Below, piece by piece: positions 1 to 10,000 of a stretch of DNA of 64,000 nt; position 1 is the stretch's first letter; every line of letters begins with the position of its first letter. The stretch spans positions 18,724,212-18,788,211 of the forward strand of contig JAKZAP010000021.1 of NCBI GenBank assembly GCA_023053575.1. Direction: 5' to 3'. The DNA comes from Branchinecta lynchi. Taxonomy: Eukaryota > Arthropoda > Branchiopoda > Anostraca > Branchinectidae. The translations under genes were made by a program, and so were the position numbers. The notes beneath the pieces were generated by a model. The model made no database searches and was not told the origin of the DNA. It saw only the letters and a list, made by a program, of their open reading frames with translations.

Positions 1-939
1 TTGATTTTTATTAATGATTTGCCTGATTTTGTTAAATCTCTGCCCCGAATTACCGATTTTGTTGACAATGGTCCGACCCAGGTTAGCACGCCATTATTTG
101 CGGACGATACAACCTTGGTGTGTGTTGCCCCTACGGAACAATTGCTCCTGTCAACATTGGACGCAGCAATGAGAAAGATATGCGAATGGTTAAAAATAAA
201 CCACCTTGACTTGAATATAGGTAAGTCAAATTTTGTTATTTTTTCTCGATCTCCAAATTTTTATCCTTGGATCACGGAAATAGTATCAGAGCGGGGAAGC
301 ATTAAACGTGCAAGGTTCGTGAAGTACCTAGGAATTAATGTTGATGAAACCCTATCATTTAAAGACCATGTGAAGTCAGTTTCTAAAACATTGTCGCGTA
401 ACCTAGGTATCATGCGTAAATTAAAACACATTTTCCCCCCTTATGTTCTACGGTTGTTATATTTTTCCCTGATTCACCCTTATATTTTATATTGTTCGTC
501 AATATGGCTTGGCACTTTCCCTTCGGTACTTCGTCCAATCCGTGTGATTCAGAATAACGCTGTTAGAGTTTTTTGTGATGTTGGGAACCGGGAGTCCATG
601 AGGTCAGTTTACAGAGAAATAAATGTAATGCCAGCAGCTGGATTACGTGATTTTTATACGTTGATTTTTATATATAAGTATTACAATGAGAGCCTTCCGG
701 ATTGTTTTGCAGGAATATTTTATGAGAGGTCAGATGTTCATCAACACAATACTCGGATTCGAGGAAATATTGAGGTTCCTCGGCTAGTTACAAGTAGGTC
801 TTCCTTCTCCATTATTTACAGAGCTTCCAAGCTGTGGAATAAACTAAGTAAAGGTATTAAGGAAATAGGTAATTTTAACCAGTTTAAGTCGGATCTACGT
901 ACGGAGTTGCTCAGCAGGTATACCTTCGAAACTGATTAA
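1..939 (+). CDS. LINE reverse transcriptase, C-terminal part, cut by the left edge
   Basis: The reading frame is open from base 1 to the TAA at 937-939 and lacks its N-terminal half because the window starts inside it. The catalytic box LFADDTTLV is near residue 32, followed by the usual LGINVDETLSFKDHV segment near residue 110. The C-terminal thumb-like part reads LLYFSLIHPYILYCSSIW and ends in SKLWNKLSKGIKE. No RNase H follows. This is the pattern of the CR1/L2 group of non-LTR retrotransposons; the precise clade is not decided. There is no internal stop or frameshift in the visible 312 codons, unlike every other LINE in the window, so this copy may be young. It lies beyond the visible exons of ABCD4 and reads antisense to it. 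Confidence 0.85.
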   Translation: MIFINDLPDFVKSLPRITDFVDNGPTQVSTPLFADDTTLVCVAPTEQLLLSTLDAAMRKICEWLKINHLDLNIGKSNFVIFSRSPNFYPWITEIVSERGSIKRARFVKYLGINVDETLSFKDHVKSVSKTLSRNLGIMRKLKHIFPPYVLRLLYFSLIHPYILYCSSIWLGTFPSVLRPIRVIQNNAVRVFCDVGNRESMRSVYREINVMPAAGLRDFYTLIFIYKYYNESLPDCFAGIFYERSDVHQHNTRIRGNIEVPRLVTSRSSFSIIYRASKLWNKLSKGIKEIGNFNQFKSDLRTELLSRYTFETD

Positions 940-1216
940 ATAATTTTTTTCTTTCAGGTTTGTTTTATGTAAGATTTACATCATTTTCGTTTGTTGTGTT
1001 TTGTTGTTTGGGGGTCACGTAAGGTAATGTTTTTCGTTAATGTTTTTGTTTTGTTTTGGTTTCGGTACATGGTCTCATTCTCCATACTCTTTCTACTCTT
1101 TTTTTTTTTTGTATCTCTTACAAGTTAGCACAGCCTCGCAAGCCCCGCTTTTGTTGTGCTATTGAAAACAAAATGTTAATTTTCAATAAAACTGTTCTAC
1201 TACTACTACTACTACT
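1..1216 (+). mobile_element. 3' end of a CR1/L2-like non-LTR retrotransposon with a (CTA)n tail
   Basis: After the RT stop codon comes about 260 bp of T-rich 3' UTR. It ends in an AATAAA-containing stretch followed directly by a CTA microsatellite at about 1197-1216. Many LINEs of this group end in a short tandem repeat instead of poly(A), so the right end of the element is placed at the end of that repeat. The left end is outside the window. Confidence 0.8.
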
Positions 1217-1221
1217 TCGAG

Positions 1222-1313
1222 ATCTATAGTGCTAACAGACGGATAGACAGACAGACGGACGAACAAACTTTACAAAGTCATGGATATTCCGCCACTAAGT
1301 TTTGGGATCCCAA
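1222..1313 (-). repeat. fragment of the GGGATCCC-bounded element (family A)
   Basis: It contains a run of PyGTC-rich repeats (as GACAGACAGACGGACG on this strand) and ends in the palindrome TTTTGGGATCCCAAAA. These are the diagnostic left-end features of the four longer family A copies elsewhere in the window. The tandem internal units are absent here. Confidence 0.6.
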
Positions 1314-1640
1314 AACTGCAGCTGCTTTGTCCCTAACCTTCTTCTGGCCTTGAAAAGTAAAGTAATACAATTTTCTCAGTCAGGTGCATCAAAAAGACTA
1401 CTGACCAGAAAATCTGGTTTGCGCAAGTTATATGTCTCGAATTTAAAATAAACTACTAGGAATTTACTTTATCTCTGTATTATCTTAAAATGAAGAAGTA
1501 CAGAAAAGCTGCATTTACATATTAGCACCACAGTAATCCAGTTTAATTGCCTGGCTCAGTTTTTAGCGACACCAACTACAATCAAACACTACCATCAGCC
1601 TATTATATGAAGAAAAGACGCTTCTGAATTCTCCATTCTC

Positions 1641-1978
1641 GTGCAAATTACCATTTTTGCTCCTCTGATTTTTCCATTCTCGCTTTTGACAAAAATACTA
1701 ATTTTGAAGCTCGTCCGCAACCTGGTATACGTGTTTATGCATACTGAACACCCACACTCTGTTGACCAATCAGGGAGGAGAACGCAGAGAGGAGAATCGA
1801 GAATTCACCATCAGAGCAACTTTTCGATTCTGCAGAATCGCGAGGCTTTCCCCGTTCTCGATTTTGACAAAAACGCAAGAAAAAGAGAATTCACTTCATC
1901 TGAATAGTCCGAAAACGCGAAATAGGAGAACCGCGAGGAGAATTCGGATTAAAAACGCAACTAATCATTCACCAGCAT
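1641..1978. repeat. dispersed GAGAATTC-rich repeat, copy 1
   Basis: About 300 bp rich in GAGAATTC and GGAGAA motifs. It shares long near-identical stretches with 14890-15175 (for example GACCAATCAGGGAGGAGAACG and CTGCAGAATCGCG). Short open frames cross it on the plus strand but have no recognisable domain and are not conserved between the two copies, so I do not call a gene. The element class is unknown. Confidence 0.6.
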
Positions 1979-2247
1979 AACCACACCAAGCTATGGCTAC
2001 AAGCAACTAGGCCAACAAACACAACCCAAAATTAGAACTTGCATATTACGGATTATCCAGATCTTTGGTCAGTACGTTCAGAGTGTAGTAATTGATATCC
2101 GCGAAGTATCTTGAGTGGATTCGCTTGGTCAAGATGTTTCGCCATGCCAAGGCTAAGACTTCTTTCACAAAGCTCTTGGTGCTTTTGACCTTAAACCAGA
2201 AAAGAATCAACTCGATATGAGGCAAAGACCGGCACCATAGTATAAGG

Positions 2248-2638
2248 CAGTGGTTACCAACCTTGTCCGTCTCGCGTACCCCTAATTAAGGTTCAGAAAG
2301 GTTGCATACCCCTTTCTGAAGAATCACTGTTCTACTATTCTAATCAGATGTGACAATGTGACAAACACCAAAAAGACGTCATTTATTGCCATAAGTGGTA
2401 AGGGATTAATGTGTGAAAATACATAAAAATAGAGGGGGTACTTGAGGCTGCAAGGCTGTCAATTTCATTATCGTCCCTAAACTGGGCAAGGGTCAGAAAG
2501 ATACTTCGCTGTTTCTTTGAAACTTCGTGAGCCAAAACTCTAATTTCTTGACAAAAGTGGACATTTTCGAATGCAGAGATTTGGGACATTCGCGTACCCC
2601 TTACGAGGGTCTCGCTTACCCCCGGTTGGGAACCACTG
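2248..2638. mobile_element. hAT (Charlie-like) non-autonomous element with 8-bp TSD
   Basis: The ends are CAGTGGTTACCAACC and its inverse GGTTGGGAACCACTG, the classic hAT/Charlie terminal inverted repeat. The element is flanked by a perfect 8-bp duplication GTATAAGG (2240-2247 and 2639-2646). At 391 bp it is too short for a transposase. A 68-codon minus-strand frame inside shows no motif I can identify. Confidence 0.9.
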
Positions 2639-2699
2639 GTATAAGGTACAATTCCTTCACTTTATGTTGAGGGATGGAAGAAACGAACCTGCAATCAGG

Positions 2700-3095
2700 C
2701 AGGTCCGTAACGTTCGACAGCCTGACCAGGACCCTTGCCAAGAAGGGCCGAATTATCGCTGCCAAAGCATCAGTTTTTTCAGTTTTTGGATTCTACTATC
2801 AATATGCACGAGATTGCAATCTCTGGTACTTCCATTTTGTCACTGACAATTTATTTGACCGCCGTCTCAGGACTAACTCCCTGCGTTTGCTCCTCTGGTT
2901 CAACTTCGGGGAAGGAAACAAATCTGTAATCAAAAACATTACAGGATTACAGGTTTGTTTCCTTCCCCGAAGTTGAACCAGAGGATTGACAGCCTGACGA
3001 GGACCCTTGCCAAGAAGAGCCGAAATATCGCTGATGAAGAATCGTAGCTGACGTATCCGTTGTAAACATTGTTCGAATGAAAAAAATACTCTTGA
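2700..3095 (+). repeat. two direct copies of a 130-bp repeat with a hammerhead-like core, plus an inverted flank
   Basis: The core CCTGACGAGGACCC...GGGCCGAAATATCG occurs at about 2985-3035. A mutated direct copy is at about 2720-2765 (CTGACCA and GAAT replace CTGACGA and GAAA). Upstream of the second copy, 2895-2988 forms a near-perfect inverted repeat of about 33 bp per arm (CCTCTGGTTCAACTTCGGGG and its complement) around an ATTACAGGATTACAGG centre. Related copies lie at 19683, 34920, 39918, 40067 and 55505. Confidence 0.7.
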
Positions 3096-3876
3096 CCAAA
3101 CGGTTATATATTAATGATCCCCAAGGGCCTATTACCGTTTTTGCCTCAAGGGTTTTGCTTACAGATGAATTTCTAGCGCCTTTAAAATTTAACCAAAAAG
3201 GGCTGGGATACGACAATCAGTTACTCTTCACTTATTCGCTTAAATTGGCTCGAAGACCCGCTGAAAATGCGTTACTTCGTTGTTCAGCTATTCACGAATA
3301 ATCGATTTTCAAATAGTGGAATTTCCGTGTGATTTGTCGTACCTCTACGCGCTTGTATTTTTTTGTATGCCTTACTAGAAAGATTTATGATTTTTTTTTG
3401 TTCAGGCACTAAGCAATCTTCTCCAATCTAACCAATGCCAACTGAAAAGCCGCGTATGTGTTGATATTAAAATTTCCCACGACATAGTAGAATTTTTGTT
3501 GTGGGGACGGCCGTAGATATTCTGAACGTCTTAACTGGAGCAGATAGTGGAAAATAAAGAAATCCCTATGAAGATTCCAAATAATTCAGTGTATTCAATC
3601 AAATGACACATAAAGTTGGCTTTTCAGTTAAACTTTAAAGTGCGCATCATTACAACCAAGTTCAAAAATAAAATACTTTTTACGAAACGACACATTCTCG
3701 TGATTTCCAAGTCCATGATCATTCTTATCTTCCCAACCCCATGCCCAAGCACTTCGAACCGTAACAAATTAACCTGCACTTGCGCCGGTAAGACTCCAGA
3801 CTCTCAGACACAACTGAGCTTTGCCCGAGCATTGCACTTTCCTCCCACCATCTGTCAACAGAAAAGCTCTGAAAAG

Positions 3877-3920
<44 letters not shown>

Positions 3921-4058
3921 TATATCAAACAATATTTATTAATTAATTTTTGTCACAGAAGTAGCCTACATTGGACCAGACACTGTCGTTTGCAATATAA
4001 ACTTCAATTATCTATACCTGGATTTTAAGTACAAATATAAATTATATAGTATACTTAC
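3096..4058. other. sequence left of the ABCD4 exon; no gene seen, includes a (TA)n microsatellite
   Basis: A 74-codon plus-strand frame at 3077-3301 has no domain I recognise, and its start lies inside the preceding repeat. A pure TA microsatellite occupies 3878-3916. On the minus strand I looked for the next ABCD4 exon (transmembrane segment and cytosolic helix) and did not find one, so it is presumably further left, outside the window. Confidence 0.5.
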
Positions 4059-7000
4059 AACGGCAATTGATAAAATTATTCCTAAGCTGATAGCTGTCTG
4101 CACTTTGAAACCTGCCAAGTCCTTATCTCCAAGAACTTTGTAGAATCGACTGGGGACAAGTCCAACAAAATAAATAACAACTTGTTCTGAAAAGAAATAA
4201 AGAACTGGTTTTAAGAAAGTAAATGCCTTTGAAAGATGTCAGTTCCTGACTAACAGATGAAGTATCAAACCACGTCAATGCATACTGTGGAGTGATTTCT
4301 GTAAATAAAAGCAATTACAATACTGAGAAGTTTTAGGCAGAAACCGTCAAAGGAAAAATAATTGATTGTTGTGTTTCTTTTCGGCAGACTTTCAGTCCTT
4401 GGCCTGGCCAGATTATCAGCTATCATCATACTGGTGTCAGTTCGAACGAGTTTTTAGGACAGGAGATAATAAAAATCAATATTAATGCAAGAGGGGTTGC
4501 AGACTACAAATTGCATAGCCTACAAATCGGTCTCCAAAATGTTGAAAGGAAAATTTTGTGCAGTCCTAGCTAGGTGAATAAAAACAAACCCAATAGACGA
4601 TAAGGGCGTCCCGACGGGGTGTGTGGGAAAAAATTTGACTGGTGTGGCGAAGCCGCGCCAGTCAAATTTGTCAAAGTCATCTGAATTTGGTGACCTTTAG
4701 GGAATCTACCGGATAATTGCTCAGGGGCCTACCGGAATTTTGCTCATGGAATCTACCGAAATCTTCTCAATGAATCTACCGGAACTTGTCTCAGGGAATT
4801 AACTGGAGGTTGGATCAGGGTATCTACCGGACTTTGCCCCACGGAATCTACCAGAATTTGGCTCAGGGAACCTACCGGAAAGCTTACCGGGATGACCCCA
4901 ACACGAAACTTACGCGAGTGATTCGTGCAGACAGACAACATAGCGTAGCCTACCGGAACATTCACCAGGCGATTCTGGTAAACTTCTAAATTGCTATAGC
5001 TTTCAAGAATTAGGTACCCTACTGAGATTTACATCATTCCCAATTACAAATACTGTTCCCGGAATAATACCACGGTACTACTCTACTCGGTCTACTCCAG
5101 TTTCGACAGCTTTCTCGACTCCTTTCCGGTGATAGGCCGTGAAGAGTTCCAAAACGAGTTCATTATCATCCAAACCGTCAAGCCATTGGGATCAACGTCG
5201 GCGTCGTTCCCTACCCTTGTTTGGACACGACCTCGAAGGTCACTAGAAGAACCTCGAAACAAACAGAAATCTGATGATGTATCCGAAGTCTTTCCTGAAC
5301 TGAAAGATGTCTTACCACTAGTATGGAAAGCGGTCAAGGTGGCTATCAAGGCAATCCCTGTTACCTCACCAAAAGAGGAAAGAATTTTTAGCAAGAAGAA
5401 GTTGGTTAAGACCACCCTGCGTTCAACAATGCTTGAGCAGCGTCTTGAAAGTCTGTTACTAATCGCATGTGAAACCGATCTAAGGCGTTTTTCCGTGCTG
5501 CGACAAACAGTTTGTGGGTCGATTGTGGCTCGAAAAGAGTGTTTCCGCGGTGTTCTGTGCGGCCCACAACTGTGTTTCCGCGACCAACAAGATTTACGTG
5601 GCTCGCTTTGTGTCTTAAACTCGACAAACAACTGGCGAGGTGATTGTCGATTTTGTAGCTCGATTCTGGCGGGAAATTCAAGTAAAGCAGCAAAATTGAC
5701 TGGCGTAATGCCGTAGAACAGACACGGACTTGAGAAAAGTCAATGTCACCAAATAAATACGTTAAATAACCGAATTTACTTAGGGACGTACCGAATGCGG
5801 TGAAATCGACTCGGACTGAACAAAAATTGGATTAATTACCAAACTCGATAAAGAATGGGAACCAATAAACACGTTAAATCGCCTAGTTTGGAAATGTGGA
5901 TGCAAAAGATTTTGTAAAACATATATAGGAGGAAATTGGAAGAAAACGGATGGAAAGTTTGGATTTAGTTTCAAAGTTCCAGAGAAGTTTCTACCCGCCC
6001 CCAGAGTTATACCCTGCTGTATTCGATTTCCTTTTTGAAAACGTTCACTCCTCCCATACTCCTCCTGATTGTGTTCTCCCAGAAGAGGGGGAACACCCTG
6101 GTGAGTGACAATTCTTCCTATTATGAGTAACCATCAGAAAGTTCCTGGGGTAAGGCCCAACCCCCAACATCATCCCCAGCTAACCTAACAAGCCGTGTAT
6201 GGTCAGGAGCCAAAGGGGGATCGCAAACACCAAGAAAAAGGAGAAGGCTCAGCGAAGGAGATCCCCTACAATCAAGGGAGACAGGTTCTCCCCAGTCAGG
6301 GATGGCAAATGCTATCATCAAGCCGTGTCACCAGTCCAGCTACCTCATGTTGTAAATATGACAGCGTCAGATGGATCGAAGTTCGATCCCAAAACACGCC
6401 GGAAACTGCGCGCGGAAATCTTCAAAATTGTGAGATCAAACTTTGAAATACATATTCTCATTTCAGGAGAGTGGAGTTCTCATCTACTCTGATGAGAACG
6501 CAACAGCCAAGCTGATCGCTGCATCAAGCTCAACCACGCTCCTCCAAAAGAAGTTCAGCGGAAAACCCATCGAGGAGAAAGACATCTCATCAATATGTAG
6601 TGTATGGAATCGACCTGTCGATCGAGCTAGCAGAACTCCAAGATGAGCTCCTGAGTTCCGAAGGAAAAAAACTTCAGGTGGAATCGTTGGTTAGGCTGAA
6701 ACAGAAAAATAATGATGGGACTTACAGAACCAGCCAGTCGGTCCTAGTGAAATCTGCAGAGAAAATTCCAAACAGTGTATTCCTATATGGCGAGAGGAAA
6801 CTACACAAACAATACAAGCCCAAACCCTTTCAGTGCCCCAAGTGCTTCGTCCACGGCCACGTAGAATCAAAATGCATGCAGTCTGAAAAGTCATGCGAAA
6901 AATGCAGCGGTACAGGCAACGTGGCAGCAACCTGCCCATCGGAAACATTCTGCAAAAACTGCAGGCAAAAAGGTCACTTAGCACTGCAGAAGGACAAGTG

Positions 7001-10000
7001 TCCAACCCACAAGAAGAGATCGCAGATACTGTAAATATCCGAAGAAACTACACTTCCGTTTGGGGTGATCAAATCCAAATTCCAAATTCTGGAACAGGAA
7101 TCCAGAAAACAAAACCAACTCCGCCAAGCAGCCATCACACCAAGCCGCCCAACACCCCATCCGGACAAACAAGCCGCCCAACACCCCCATCCAGACAAAC
7201 AAATCAGCCCCGATCATACTCTCAGGTGGACAGAAACAGCGGGTACTACAAGCCCCCCCCCCCCCAGCTAAACCGGACCAGAGGACAACCCCACAATACC
7301 CAGCCTCCAGACCAGCAAACCAGCAGCAACTCACAAGACCAGTCCCAGCCCAACAAGCCGAAGACCCATCAGATTCACAAAAATTGCCAAATACTTGGCA
7401 GTCATGCACCTCATCAACACCCAAGCTCATTCCGAGCAGGCGAAAGCCATCCTAACCAGAAAAGCCATCACAACACTACTTGGACAAGACATCTGGAAAC
7501 TAGCATATGACGAGATGCAAACAATATCAAAAGACGTGATCTTCCCACCCACATCACCCACCAGCAAAAGCTCTAACACAAGGAAAACAGCCATACCCAA
7601 CACATCAAACACTAACGAAAACAAAGAGCATATGGAACTGAGCTTCCACGCCCCAGATGAGAAAAAAACAGGATGACTAGCACAACCAACCTACCCAGAA
7701 CCCTCGTATCAAACAGAAAAACAAAACTCAATATCCTATAGTGGAATATAGTCGTTTAGTAAGCTAAGACAAGCAGAACTAACAACATACGCAGCCAAGG
7801 AAGCCGTGGACATAATATGCCTACAAGAAACCAACCTGCACGACCTGAAAAAGGTGAAAATCAGTGGATTCAAAATATATAGAAAAGACAGATCCAGTGG
7901 GAAAAAAGGTGGAGGAGTAGCAATCCTAGTACGAAGCTCTATTGTGCACTCCCCAATCAAACCAAACGAATACCCAAACGATATCGGTAAAAGTCAGTTT
8001 GACAACGGGTAAAGAGGTCAAAATCTGTTGCATATATAACCCAAAAGGAGAAAACGAGATATACGCGATAATTGAAGAAGTCATGGACAAAGACACGTTC
8101 ATGTTCGGTGATTTCAACGCCCACAACCCAATTTGGGAACCAGTCACCCAAACAAATAAGGCAGGAAGAGACATAGAGCGTTTCCTCACAGAATCTCACT
8201 TTTCAACCACGCTGACACCTTACAACCTCCAAACCCACTACGATCTTCATCGGCAGCAGTGCTCAACCATTGATCTCCAACTTGGCCCAATATCTCTACA
8301 GCATTTGTGCACTGTCTCAAAGGTAAAACAACTTCAGACAGATCACACTGCCATCCTCACATCTATATCCAATGTGCAGACTTCAACACAGCAGATCCCA
8401 AGTAACTTTAATGAACGTAAAGCAAACTGGTCAGAATTTGAAAAACGACTAGAGATAATGCCGACGCCAACATTAAAGCCGCCAGAATCACAGAAATCCT
8501 ATTACGTGCCGCCCACCACACGATCCCTAGGACATCTAATAAGCCTAGACCCTTCAACATGAAAACTCAAAAGCCATGGTGGAATCCCAGCTGCGCCGAG
8601 GCAGTCACCGCAAAATAAAAAGCCAGACAAGAATTCCAGAAGACTCCGTCCCCGTCATCATTCCTTGAATTAAGGAGAGCAGAAGCCAAGCTAAAGAAGA
8701 CAACACAAGCGGCGAAAAAAGCATCATGGCTCCGATACTCAAAAGATGTTGACTTCAAAACCGCAATGTCGAAAATCCACCGACAGATAAACAAAATGTC
8801 AGGGAAGGATCCAACTATCGAAGACATGAGACACGACCTGTGTGTGAATCGAAGAATAATCAAAGAAGACAGCCAGAAAGCCGAGATATTCGCAACGACA
8901 TCCCATAGATCGAACCCACCACAACCACCCCCATTACCACCATACTGCGTCCTACCATCCAAAGCAAAACACAAGGAGTCCCTACTTACCGCTTTCACCA
9001 GCACAGAACTAGAAGAAGCCATTTCCAGCATGAACCAGCAGTCAGCTCCAGGCATGGACGAAACCCGCATACCATGGATAGTGAATTCTGGCAAGTCCTT
9101 CAAATCCCACCTCTCAGACACATACAATGCGGCATGGATCCAGAAAATCTTCCCCAGAGTATGGAAAACAGCCATCATCAAGCCCATACTCAAACCAGGG
9201 AAAAATCCAGAAGAACCCAAATCATATAGACCAGTATCCCTTCTCCCAGCTTGGGAAAGGTCTCCGAATAAATGATCTACAGACGTCTAGAATGGTTCAT
9301 GGAGACCAACAACATCATCCCTTCGTGTCAGACCGGGTTTAAAATAGGCCACAGTACAATTGACAACATTGTCATTCTGGAACAAACGATGAAAGAGGCT
9401 TTCGAAAACGGGGAAATTGTAGTCGCCGCGCTCCTCGACTACGAAGGAGCCTACGAAAACGTCTACGAAAAGAAACTCAAGGAAGTAATGGACAACAAAG
9501 ACTTTCCGAATGAGGTCATCAGCTTCATCGAAGACTATCTTCATAATCGTGAATACGTTGTACAGATAAACATCACGTCATCAAACCCAAGAAAAAACGA
9601 GACCGGATTCCCTCAAGGAGCCATATTAAGCCCACTCCTATTCCTCGTCTATACTTGCGAAATTCCATCACCAGAAAACCCATCAGCGATTGGAATGTTC
9701 GCAGACGACCTCGGCACATGGGAAAAAGAAAAGAACTTAGCACTTGTCTGTTCCAACGTGCAAAGGACGCTCGACCTCCTAGCAAAATACTCCAAAGCAC
9801 ACCCCCTTCCAATTTCAGCAGCAAAGATTGCCTTCCACAGAAAGCGCACGATAAACCTCCCACCAATAACAATCGAAGGACAACTCATACCATGGGAGAA
9901 CACAGTACAAATGCTGGGCATAACACTCGATTACAGACTTTCATGGAACAGCCACATATCAGGAATCCGCACTTCGTGCATGACGAGAATTTTTACCATG

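Noticed and set aside
1196..1216. CTA repeats considered as part of a CRISPR-like or satellite array
   Set aside because: It is a short 3-bp microsatellite directly after a LINE 3' UTR, the expected LINE tail.
3077..3301. 74-codon plus-strand frame next to the hammerhead-like repeat
   Set aside because: No homology recognised, starts inside the repeat, and is not present beside other copies.
8567..9220. 217-codon minus-strand open frame
   Set aside because: It is the shadow of the RT coding sequence of the I-like LINE; the plus strand carries the recognisable motifs.
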